Source: Anseranas semipalmata
Taxonomy: Eukaryota; Chordata; Aves; Anseriformes; Anseranatidae
Direction of reading: 5' to 3'
NCBI GenBank assembly: GCA_013399115.1
Contig: VXAA01003008.1
Location: forward strand, 220,413 to 284,412
DNA length: 64,000 bases
This document shows, piece after piece, positions 1 through 12,000 of the stretch (positions are counted from its first letter, which is position 1; each line of letters starts with the position of its first letter). The position numbers were made by a program, and so were the translations under genes. The notes beneath the pieces were generated by a model. It worked only from the letters and a program-made list of their open reading frames with translations. It ran no database searches and was not told where the DNA came from.

Positions 1-1427
1 GTTATCGGCTCAATTTTCTTGCAATCAGTTCAGTGACTGATTATTCAGCTGTTTCTGTGCAGTCAAAGAAGTAAACAAACCATACCCCAAAATATACAGA
101 TGGAGTAAAATTAAGGGAGAAAGCCAAATTCAGGCTCAATGATAGAATTAGTTTTTATTATTGACTACAACTCTTTATTTGGTGTTTTCAAAATGTTTTT
201 ACTAAGTTTTGGCAATTTATAGGTTTTGGTTTTTGTTTTTTAAACTGGTAATAGTTAAGCCTCCCAAGTCTAATCCCCTTAAATAAAGCTTATGTGAAGT
301 TACAGAAAGTTGCAGAAAACGTATGTTTTAACAGTGAAGTAATTTTCTGGCAGCAAGTCCCAATTAATTGATATATTTCAATATCCTTTTAGAATTCAAG
401 CTTTATTTAAGAGGTAAATTAAGTTGAACCCTTGCAGAGTTAAATATGGCTATGCTAAATGAGCAGTATTACTAAAGTGCCTGCATTTTAATTATTCTGG
501 ACTTAGTGCTCTGAGCAGTAATGAAATGGAAGTATGGAACATACAATGTAGATTTTGGAGGGAACAGGGAGGATTACTAATGCATCATCTGCTGAAATAA
601 GATTTAGAGATGGACGTGTGATAGCAATTAAATTTGCTTTCCTGCAGATTTTTAGGTTGGTTCTATCAGTGGTCATAATGGTGTTTTTTTTTAGAACCAC
701 TATTTTAAATTGATCCAAAATGATTCCTGATCTGCTGTAGTTGAGTCTGGATCTTTCACAAAGAAACAGTACATAAAAATTCAGCCTGATCCTTTTGGGG
801 AAGGGATATCTTATATCCTTTTTTACTCCATTTGGAATATGTTTTATAGGGATGGTGATCATGTTAACTTCATGCTCATCTCCATGGTGATTTCTGAGAA
901 ATATGATTGGAGGGCAAATGTGTATTTTTGTGGAAAAGGTGTCTTTTGGTATCAAAAACAGGTACAACTACACTGAATTACACAGTCACACTAATTCATC
1001 CCAGCTTTGTGTCAGTCTTTACTTTTCATAATAAGCAGTGATATAAATAGTTCTTGTTGCCTAAGCTCTGCAAAGACTAGTAGTGTAGCTGTGTTATATG
1101 GCATATTAGTATTAAATAATTTGGAGATGATGGCTTTGGAAACATTAGCATCATTGCAATGTAGATTTTTGCAGAAGATTTTTATGGGAACAGCTTAATT
1201 ATATTTAGTTCCTTCCATGGATCAAGATGTTTCTAGGTATGAATGAGTTTAGATTAATTCAGTGCAATGAAAGAATTTACTTTTGGAGTTGCTGTATGAC
1301 CATTCCGTGTTGAGGTGCCATATTAAAATAAAACATTTCATTCTGGAGTTTCGATTTGTCATTCAGTTGACTTCTTAGACCCTGTCTCACCTTGATATTT
1401 ATTGTTTTTGCATAAACATCTTCTCCA
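1..1427. other. AT-rich non-coding DNA, nothing recognised
   Basis: No exon, RNA gene or mobile element is recognised. A 154-codon open frame on the minus strand (503-967) matches no family I know and shows no domain, signal peptide or repeat structure. It lies in AT-rich sequence and is best treated as a chance frame, although it is one of the longest in the window. The right edge is the start of a CR1 copy. Confidence 0.6.
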
Positions 1428-1938
1428 GCCACATCTGGAGTGTTGTTTCTGGATCTGGGCTTCCTAGTATGAGAAAGACGTTGGCTTGGTGGAGTGAGTC
1501 CAGCAAAGGGCCACAAAGAAAAATTAAGGAACCAGAGCATCTTTCATGTGAGGAGAAGCTGAGAAAACTGAGATTGTTCAGCCTGGAGAAGAGAAGGCTC
1601 AGGGGGATCTTATCAAAGTGTAGAACAGCTGATGGGAAGGAATGAAGAAAGGGAAGCCAGACTCTCCTCACTAATGGCAGGTGACAGGGCAAGAGGCAAT
1701 GGGCACAAATTAAAACCTGTGAAATTCCATCTGAACACAAGAAAACACTTTTTTACAGTGAGAGTGGTCAAACACTGAAATAGGTAGCCCAGAGTGATAT
1801 GGATTATCCATTTCTGAAGATATTAAAAATCTGACTGGACACAGTCAGATCGGTTGTAGGTGACCCTGCTTGAGCAGGGGGGTGGACTAGAGGACCTCAG
1901 GAGGTCTCTTCCCACCTCAGCCATCCTGTGATTCTTTG
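1428..1938 (+). mobile_element. CR1 LINE, 5'-truncated 3' end
   Basis: This is the 3' terminal part of a chicken repeat 1 (CR1) non-LTR retrotransposon in sense orientation. Recognisable landmarks, in order, are the stretch resembling 'ctgggcttcctagtatgaga' near 1455, the 'agcctggagaagagaaggct' block near 1580-1600, the 'gacagggcaagaggcaatgg' block near 1683-1702, 'gaccctgcttgagcaggggg' near 1861-1881, and a terminal pair of octamers ATCCTGTG ATTCTTTG at 1923-1938. CR1 copies are normally truncated at the 5' end by incomplete reverse transcription and end in short octamer repeats instead of a poly-A tail, exactly as seen here. No intact reverse transcriptase or endonuclease frame remains, so the copy is dead. 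The minus-strand open frames at 1277-1540 and 1399-1740 are by-products of this repeat. The left boundary is approximate to about 20 bases. Confidence 0.92.
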
Positions 1939-3129
1939 AAGACGAGGATGTGGAGGTGACAATCCTTAAATATCTATTCTACTTTCTTTATATGATGTCT
2001 TTTCATAATTATGGATGTGTATGCTGCTTATTGTAATGAAGCTGGATCATTCTCACCTCTGGAATGAGTCAAATTTGGGTCTTTCTTATTACCTTCATCA
2101 GCAAAAATTCATATACTATTTTAACCTGCCCCTGTGATCATCTAAGGATTAATCTGACATCACGTAACTAATTTAATGCAATTTTGCATTACCATTCCTG
2201 AAACTTACCATGATAAATTGGAAGCTTTTTTACTGTTTGCATCTCTAAATTGATAAGCCCTTTCATCTTATGTACAGTTGTTCATACAAGCTGAGATCTG
2301 TTAGAAGGTCTGACTTCCTTCTTTGAGCGGTGCCACTGATGCATGGGCTTCAGTGGAGTCTGAACAGGCTGCCACTTATGTCACCATCTCTAAGACACAA
2401 TCCACACTGACTGTCAGTCTTTCATAGTTTGTTGGCTATCATTTGTTGTTACTGAGGATGCTTAAATCTTTGTAGAAACCTTCTGAATAAGTGAAGCTTT
2501 TAGTATCTGTTAACCAGTTCCATAGTATTCAAGGCCTGCTGTAAAGAGAAGAATTTTATCGTAAATACTCACAGGGGTATGCTACAAATGTAGCAGGCAT
2601 TTGAGTAGCTGGTTCGGTAGACAAGTAAGTTCATCAGAGCATTTGCATTTTAAATGATTGAGTTGTACGGCACAGACACACATGAGGGACAGCTCTTAGG
2701 ACATGTAAGGAAAACCACTGGCTGTTTGAATCTTGAGGGTCTCTGTTGTTTCCATCAAGTAGGGCAAGTATTAATAAAGGCTGGTAACACTATGGAGTGC
2801 ACTCATCTGCTTGCTTTTCATCCAAATATTGTTTTAAAAAATATGACTTGTTATTTTCTATTTTTCTATCGTTATCAGCTTTGATGGTAGGGAGCAGACA
2901 AACAAGTTTACAGCCTGTTTCCAACACCACTCATTACTTATGATATTAGGAACTAAAATGGCTAATATTAAGTCATCATTTTGCAGCAGTCACTGTGACA
3001 TAGTACCTGAATTATCACCCCATGCCTGTGCGGTGTTATGTTTTGTGTTGTCACTTGTTAACTGTGATTTCTGATTGATCCGTTCTCTCCATGTTTTTCA
3101 GTGTTCCATAAACTTCACTCTGAGTTATG

Positions 3130-3260
3130 GGATTCAAATGTACAGTATTATTATTTAATTGATAGATGATGAAATGCTATGTCTTAACAGACTTCCCAAG
3201 CTCGTCCTCTGTGTCTGCTGGGTTAGAGCTAGAGCTCAGTGTTCTTAATTTCAGATCATT
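3130..3260 (+). mobile_element. Possible MIR-like SINE fragment
   Basis: The order of short blocks resembles the 3' half of MIR-type tRNA-derived SINEs: a 'gatgatgaaat' stretch near 3165-3176, 'cagacttcccaagctcg' near 3189-3205, 'ttagagctagagctcagtg' near 3222-3241, and 'tttggtctgacc' near 3259-3270. MIR families are ancient and shared across amniotes, so a degraded copy in a bird is plausible. The match is from memory of the general pattern and is weak. Chance similarity is a real alternative. Confidence 0.25.
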
Positions 3261-3713
3261 TGGTCTGACCAGATAGACTCCGTATATGAGAAAAATTTTT
3301 AAAATGCATGAAGTTTGCTGGTTTCTAGTCTAGAGAAGAGTCCCTTCGATTAATCCTGATTAATCATAAAATTGTTCCTGGTTTGGAGGGGGAGATTTGT
3401 TAATTCCATTCCCTGTGCTCAGGTTTTCACAGCATCAAAACAAATTCTAGAGCTTCCTTATTTCCCCTGCAGAGTGTAACATAGTAAGGTATCCCTTTCT
3501 CTGTCAAGTCTTACATGTTTGCTACAGACAGGAGTATTTTAAATGAGGAATAGTTCAAAATTCTTCATTTAATTAATCTACAGAGATAAAATTGGTGTGC
3601 AATTGTAAACCACTATCTCTAGTAAAAGAAGATATCTTGTTGTGGGGACCATGGTAATCTGCATTTGAATTGCTTTCTACAAGTTCTTCTCAACTGACAG
3701 ATACTTTCTAGGC

Positions 3714-3729
3714 AAAAAAAAAAAAAAAA
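3714..3729. repeat. Poly-A run (16 A)
   Basis: Uninterrupted run of 16 A. No poly-adenylation signal or retrocopy body was recognised upstream, so it is treated as a simple homopolymer. Confidence 0.9.
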
Positions 3730-6700
3730 GTTGTTTCTAGATAGACGTCAACTTGTTACATGACAATGAAAGAGATGCAACCATTGAATGCTGATCAGGC
3801 TTTCGTGGCAAAACCACATTACCGGTATTCATGATGTACTTTTTTTTTCTTCATGAACCTTAGATATTTCTGTAGCCTTCAGTACATGTAATCCAAGAAC
3901 AAGTGTTGAGCTTGCATCTATTAGTGATGATTATTGGATATTATGCTGTGGCTCTGAATATCTCTTAGATATCTGAGCTACTAGAAGAGTTCATAGTTTG
4001 TGGATAATAAATTTATTCTTTGCACTGAATCTTAAAATTTTGTCTTGGCTTCTGTTTGTGTATCCCTTTCCTAAAGTGTAAACATGGTGTTTTAAAACAA
4101 AGAAATCAAAAGAAGGAAAACTCTATTGTTCCATTTGCAGAAAATCCTTCTGAATCTTGACTTTAGGTTATTTAAAATATTTTTTCCAATCCTTCTTACT
4201 ATTTGGAAATCTGAGAAATATGCAATTCTGGAGCAGTTAAAGGAGAAATATCTCTGAGCAATTGACAGAACCACCCTTATATGACATGAATAATTTTCAG
4301 TGCTAGGGGATCCAAGCAAATTTCAGTGGCTTTCACCTGTTGTAATGAGCCTCCCTTTCTGGATCCATAAATATATAATGTAATGTAGTGGTAGCTTAGC
4401 TGACAGGCAGATGGTCAGACCTTCCCCAAAGTATTGGCACCCTTCTAGGTGGAAAGCAAATGAGAATCTCATTAGACAAAGAGGTGTGTTTACTTCTTTA
4501 TTAAATGATAGTAGTTATTGTCTTATCTGGGTGCAGAAATGAGTGAAAGTACATTGAAGGGATCAGTGAAAAAGTGTTAAGAAATGTTTATGAACTCCTG
4601 AAGGTTCAAAGACTTTAGCATGAATAAGGAACTATTTTAATACAACTCCAGTAAGTGTCTTGCCAGAATTTAATGTATTAGCACATTGTCCTCAGCAGCA
4701 TGTGACAGGTGGGATTCCTGACTCCTTTTATTGATAGAACAACCCAAACCCCAAGTTCCTGCCATGAAGGACTTTCTCCCTCCATCTTTCATGGGGTGCT
4801 GTTCAGGTGTCACAAATGAGATGTATACCAGAGCTGACATAAAATATGTGAAACCTTAAGAATTGAAATAAGTATATCCTCTACTAACCCGATTCCATTG
4901 CATTACAGTTGCAAAGCTAGGGGCTGGCTTTTCAGGCAGACAACAGAGTAAGTGTTGCTGTGATCAAACTAAAAAGTATTCGCTCAGCTTAGAAAAATTC
5001 TAAACGGCTCTAACATCCAATGTTAATTTAACTAAAACCAAACCCTAATATTTATACATGTAGGGCTACATTAGACTAGTGTAAAGGGTGCTGCTTCTTC
5101 TTTGTTGTAGTTTTGTATACTTAATAATTTGTTTGTGTTAGTTTAACATCACTTAGACCTTCATATCTGTGTTCTGTCTTCAGGTGCATGCATATTCCAG
5201 TTACATTTGAGCTCCAAATAACTAAGAGTATAGAAATGGAAACCAAGTTTTGAAAATCAGGACCTCGCTTCTAGTGCCCCCTGCTTTAAATAAAAAAGTC
5301 TATTCCTGTCCCAGATATTTACACTTAATATCTACCTATTTCATCTCTAATGAATTATTCATACATGTATATGTGAATACTGTATGTAAAACCTTTCATT
5401 AGAGAAAGAGGGCTTCTGAGTTCTGGAGCATATACCAATATCTCCTTCTCAGGTGTTTCTTTGATATGCCAGAACATCTTTCTACTGAAATCTTAATCCA
5501 AAGTTTCTACAGTGAAATGAGTTTTTATGCAGTTTCCAGTCACCATCAGAGAGAGCTTTTTCATGATCCCTGTTTCTTCTGCTAGCAATGGTATTTCATG
5601 TTTCATATATAATTTTTTTCTTTGCTGGCTGATTTCTATTAAAATCTGTTTATTGTTTCAGAAATTCATTTTGAAGTGGCATATTGCATTCCTACATCCC
5701 TAAGCCCTCTGCCCTTCTTCCAAGTCCAGGCTTTAAAGTGAGGAGGAGGAAGAAATACGCAGAGAGATTTTTGTTTCTGAGGATGTCAGGCCTCAGGAGT
5801 ATCCCAGCTGCATGGTCATGGAGGGAAGCATGTTAGGGTAGAGATACTGCCTTGTAACAAGCAGAAGCAGCATCAGGACAATATGGACAGACCAAACTAC
5901 CATTTCCATTACTTAGTGTTTTACAGCGTGGTTGTTTGTACCAGTGAAGTGCTTTTTACAAGTTCAGTTTGAATATTGCTTGCTTGCTGGTTCATTGCTT
6001 GTCTAGTCATCAAATTGCTCCCTCTGATACCAAATGCTGCCACCTCCTCTCTCCTGGCACTCCCACCCACCTTCCCTCCAGCATTCCCAGCTCTGACCTT
6101 CTTAGCTCTATCTCCGATTTTATCTTTAATACTTTGTCTTTTTCCAGATACTCCTGCATGTTTATGCAAATTCTGGCATGACCCCCATTTTCCTTAGGTC
6201 TGTGTTTCCTGTTGAAGATTTGATTCAACAGCAGCATGGGTATTTCATGCTTGTGGTTGTGAAAAGCTAACCCAGAAAAAAAATGCTACCTTGTCTAGAG
6301 GTTTTCAAAGCCTGTTCTCTCTGCATTTGGGTGTGTTGTCTCAAATGCAGGATATCTGCAAGTATGTTCTGAAAGTATCAGTAATTTCATGTTTGTTTGG
6401 GGTATAGGTTGTTTGAGTATATTCATATATTTGTACACATGTAAAATGCTTACTGTTATCCTATCCTGTTATCAGGCATTTTGAGGCAGCAATAAATGAC
6501 AGATAAAACACTGGATTTGTTCAGAATATACCTATGGGCCAACTTTTCAATTCCACTTTCTTTGCAAGGCATCTCCTATTGGGACTCTGCCCGTGACAGG
6601 GCCTGTAGTAGGAGTTCACTGCTATTGGTATTGCTCAGATTTTATGCTTTGTTTTCTTAGCCGTGTAAAAATGGTGCAGGTCAGAACAGTGGTACCATAA

Positions 6701-6783
6701 GGTAAGGAAACGCTCAGTTTTCACTAGTGAAGTACTGTCCTCTACCTGCTTCAGAGTACCAAAAATAGTTTAAAACCTTAGGG

Positions 6784-6831
6784 AAAAAAAAAAAAAAAAA
6801 AAACTAAACTAAACTAAACAAAACAAAAAAA
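6784..6831. repeat. Poly-A plus (AAACT)n microsatellite
   Basis: A run of 20 A continues into three to four units of the pentamer AAACT and then AAAAC-like units. This is a compound simple repeat that probably grew out of the A-run by slippage. Confidence 0.9.
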
Positions 6832-9032
6832 GCACAAACGTTTCCAACTCCTTTTTTAAGGAGAAAAAGATAATTTATTTTGTAGAGTTTCTCACATTCT
6901 ATGCAGTATTGTAAGATCACTTCTGCTAAAAGCTTATCTTTTGGGTACTCAGCACCTTTTGACTTGAATTCCAAGAAAATGGATGTTTATCTTCCTTTTC
7001 ACTTCAGTAGGTTTGGGATTATACCATTAATGCAGCAAATAAGGAATGTCATATCTGTTCAGTAGTACAGATTTGCTAAGGTATAGTAGGGAAGAGTGAT
7101 CCAAATTTAGCCATTTTGTCCCCCATTCTGGGAGAAGTCCCAGTTTAATGTTCGCTGATGTTCAGTAATTCATTATTGTGCTTTATGTCACAGGAAAACT
7201 CAACTTCAGTCTTAGGAGCAGGGATCCAGTGGAAATAAGGTTGTTTAAGACTGATTTTGGATGAGCAAAACATTCTGATATCTTCTTAAAGAGACTTTAT
7301 TGTATGTAATGGAAACATAGTTTTCAGACTGTGGATTTTATTCCATGCCAGAATGATGGAAACATTTTGTTTCAGATACTAGAAATTTTGTGTTTAAGTA
7401 CTTCCCATGTGCAGTCCAGACAAATAATCATACAGGTTGAAATATGTTTATATCTTCACAAATACCTTCTGCTTGTCATGTAACACCTGTGAATAATTTT
7501 AATATCTGAATTATAACTAACTGAACTCAGAAGATAACTTTTAAAATGTTATTTTACAAGCACTGTATTGGACCGTCTCTGCTGTGCAGATTGTTCTACA
7601 GGAAATAACCTCTTACTGAATCACTGAAAACAGTATTTCAATGTCATCTTCTTTGGTGCTGACCCTCTTTCTCTAATTTATTTACTGGTATAAGACAGTG
7701 TTTATTGATGAAGATATTCATTGTACCTTATTCCTAAGTCCATAGCAAAGCTTTTATAGACTTGTGCCCTAATAAAAACACAAAGGTTTCAAGTGGTCTG
7801 AAGTTACACTACCTGCATCTTTCACTTTTGAAATAATTTAGCTTCAGGGAGGTTTCCGTCTGTGGTAACATTTCAGAATTTGTTGTCTGGTTTTAAAATG
7901 CTAGTACTTACTTAAAATGTTAAGTAGTGTAATTGATGCTCTAGCTTAAGGTTTTCAAATGATCATCTACTTTTCCCTTTTAGCTTGCCCTGGATTTATT
8001 TTGTAGTTTGCAAACATCTCAGTTTGGAATAGGACCCTGTTAAGATGAATTTCACTTGTCACAGGAAATGTATGTTCTTGCCTTGGTTTTGAGCAGGTAA
8101 GGCAAAGCAGGGAAAGAAGGTGAAAGATGTAAAGATGAATGAATAGTAGCTGTTGTTTCTGGTGGTCTGAGTAAACTCTCCAGTCTACCTTGGTGTGGCA
8201 AAGGGATAATGGAAAAAGACTCAAGTTTGTCTTTCCTCCAAATATATAGTCTACTTCCTCATTTGCACAACCTTCTCAGCCACAGTGCTTAGGTGTCACT
8301 GAGAGATGTAAGGATTGTTTCTAACATACTCAGGTTGTCTTATAATTCGAGACGACCTGTTCCGATAGGTGGACAAAGAATGTAAAGTTATGTCTATACA
8401 AGGAGATGTTCAACTTATGTTGGCCTGAGAAGTATTCTTGATCAGGTTTCATATTCTCTCAGAGAAAAACAAATTGTAGAGAACCTGACCAAAAAGTTTC
8501 AGATAGTTAGGAAATGCCAGTTTGTTTTTAATGGGTAGAATTAAAATCCTGATATATTGTCCCTAGACACTCTTTGCTTTTACCTGATTTCTGCTCTTCC
8601 TCCATCCTATACAACACAAGATTCTTCAGAACTTTCACCCAGTGAAATGAATTGATTCCAAGTGATGCTGGCCTGGCGATTACAGTCTGTCTGTCACAAC
8701 CTTTAAAAGAGCACAATTAACAGAATTACAAATACAAATTATGATCTTCAAATATGTTAATGCTCTGCTAATTTAATGGCTTCATTTGGTGATTTCATTG
8801 TCCAGAGAACATAAACTGCATATTTCATAAAAAAGCAGACTTTGATGAGTTATCATGTTGGGTGCCTAAGTAAACAACATGACTTTCAGTAGTTTTTAAT
8901 AGATTTTTCACTACATGGGCACCGATGATTTTGCACAGCATGAGGTCTTGTTGGGCAAAGACTCTTTATATACAACTTACATCAAGAAGAAAAGTTGATG
9001 AGCTTAGACTTCAAAAAATAAAATACACCTTA

Positions 9033-9053
9033 GTTTGTTTGTTTGTTTGTTTT
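9033..9053. repeat. (GTTT)n microsatellite
   Basis: About five units of the tetramer GTTT. Similar GTTT tracts occur at 30588-30615. Confidence 0.88.
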
Positions 9054-12000
9054 CTTATATATTTCTTGTTCGAAGCCTTCTACCTCTACTTCCTGTCAGG
9101 CTAACAGTGTTTTCCTCCAATTGCACTAGAGAACAAAGTTTAACATTAAAAAATTATTTGTATTGAACATGCTTTTCTAGGTAAAGTCAATATCAAAGGG
9201 TTCTCATGGTAGATCATCTTTCAAGTGCAGTATTTTGCCCTTTTACAACTTAGGACTGAAGAGTTATAGTTACATAAAACCCTTGTTTTCTTTCGGTAGA
9301 AGTAAGGGGGGAGAAAAGCCCAAACTTCTGTCCTGAAGCGAGACATAAAAACAAATGATTGAAAAATGTCGTTCTCACCCAAGTATAGAATGATGGAAGA
9401 GTGGCTCATCCAGATACTATTTCTTCATCTAGTTTAAATCATATCATAGTATTTTATGCTAATGATTTTACTACCCTACTTATAAAATATATTTTCTTCT
9501 ATAATTACTGGCATTTATAGAGTAAAAAAAAAAATCAAAATTTTGCATGTGCAGACATGCAAGTTTGGTAAGTACTGAACTTCATGAAAACATGAGATGT
9601 TTGCTAGTGAAGTGTGTGTCAGCTGAGGACATAACCTCTGATTTGTGCAAGTAATACTGGTCTCTATTTTTAAATCAAAACTTTGTTGTTTTTCAGTTGG
9701 ATATTGTTAGTACTATCTCGCTTTTAAACAGTAAGACTCATTTAGGCCCAGTAGCCTTTAATATGAAATTTCCTTGATTACTAAGTAAATGAACTATATC
9801 CACTGTAAAATTGAAATTAATGCCATTCTTCTAGAAGGACTCAGGGGTTCAGTGTAGGAAGCCCTTTACTGTCTAGCTTCATTTCATGTCAGAGTGAGTT
9901 CAACTGCTGATGTGCACTCATCTTTCTGGACTAACACATATAATTTTAAGTTTTTATAGCCTTGTTTTGAGATGTTACTGCTAATTATTAGCTAGGAAGT
10001 GTGCTAAGGAACCAGACCCACAAAACTGTTGTTCACATCTTTGAAAACTACAATTTTGCAATTAATTTTATTTCAATCTGTCCTAGGCCACTTACCCACG
10101 TCTGTCTGTTCTTTGCATTTTTTCTTGGCACACCGGTGCCTTATTCTTTTCTTCATACCAACTCATCTAGATCAATGGGGGGTCCTTCTACAGATTCTGT
10201 GATTTTTGTGTTCCGTATTTTGCCAACTCTTCCATTGCTCCTAATTTCCAGCATCAGCTGTCTTATCACTTTGTTGTTGTTCTTCTGTCATTTGCTAATA
10301 TTTAACTCATATTACTTCACTAGCTCAAAAAATGTAAACATTAAATTTTATATGAAATTTTATACTCTTGGCCTAATCACCACAATTGCAATAAACACGC
10401 ATGATTGTAAACATGCCCAGTGGCAGTTATTGGCAGAGCATAAATATTTCTGTACTGAATTCCAAGTGCATGTGCATGCATGCATTGATGTGCATGCTGG
10501 AGAAGAGAGGTTGTCTTATTTTGCTGGTATGTTAGTAAAAATGTTTGCAAGAACATGTTTCCATGAGCTTGTACTGAGGTCAAGCTCAGTGCAATGATGT
10601 CTGTCTACAGGTATTATGAGTAGCTAAGTGTTATGGTTTGCATTTTTGTGAAATAAATCACACGGTTTACATTGTGTATCTTGCAAAGATAAACTTTGGT
10701 GCAAAGGTAATCTCTTACATATGCTTGGCTGGTCTCTACTGTGATGAGCTTTTCCATATTTCATGGCCTCTGTGACTATAAATGTGAAGATTTTGGAGAG
10801 TGTTCATGTATTTGGGGACTTAGTTCCTGTTTAGCTCTCTTGTAGGAACTCGACAGACAAGTGTTTAGTATACTTCAAACATGCAAACTGGTTAGATGAA
10901 GAGGATGTTTTAGTTTTTACTGTATTCATTATCCACATAGATGCAATAATTTTTGTTTTTATTCCATGTCTTGAAAATATTAATCTGATTTTTATAATTC
11001 AGTTATGTAGGATTTTCATGTGTTGAATGTCTTTGGCACTCTAGTGCCACAATAATTAGCTGGAAGGCCATCTTGAGAATTTTTTTTCCAAATGACTGAT
11101 TATATTTGCTTTACTCCACATATTATTACTTTTGTTGTTTTAGTAATGGGGACTGCTGTATTTTTCAGTAGTAAATGTAATATCAAGTGGAGAAGTATTA
11201 AGAATGAAATGTAGATACCACATTAAATATGTATTAATTATCTTCCTTTTAAAAACTGAACTGCTTTTAATTTTTATGGTGAGGATCTATTTTATACCCA
11301 GTCTAGAAACTATGTTATTTTCTTAAATGAATTTAAAATGGTGAATTAGAGTCTTTCCCAAATGTTAATGAGTTAAGTGAAGGGCTTTTTATTGTACTAA
11401 AATATTCTGCACGATAAAAATTCTAGCATCAACAAAAGGTCTATAATATGTCACAATATCATGTACTGGATTAAGTATTTACCATAAGTATTTACAATAA
11501 TGTTAACACTTTCCCTAATTTTTGTCATTCCAGTTTATTCTGCTGAAAAGTTATTGTCTTAATTATTTTCCATTTTAATTTACCCAGCTGATGCAGACAA
11601 AATGTTACTTTTGTAGACTGCTTCATAGTGAGTTAAGAAGTAGATTAATTGTTATAAAACAAGCAAGTCTGCTCTATTGTTTTAAGTTCATATAAAAGTG
11701 GGACAGAATGAAATTTAATTCAGTAAAAAAAAAAAAAATCAGTATTCAGGATCTGAAGACATATATGCACGTATGGCATATCCTCCTGATTACCTCCAAA
11801 ATGACAAAATTGAGTTTGAAAGGTTTTTCTTTGGTGGAAATGGCATGTTTTAATGGCTATGCAAACAGAAGGAGTGTTTTATTAGGAGAATAATTTTAAA
11901 CTAGTGTTTCAAAATAAGATTAAATGCATTTTTTTTAATGCAGAATTTTACTTCTAAATTAAATCAAATGCGTACTTTTATATGTTTGTAAAGAGTGGTG

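Noticed and set aside
503..967. 154-codon minus-strand open frame as a gene
   Set aside because: AT-rich composition, no recognisable domain, and no sign of exon boundaries or a promoter. Most likely a chance frame.
1277..1740. Minus-strand open frames of 87 and 113 codons
   Set aside because: They are largely the reverse strand of the CR1 copy at 1428-1938.
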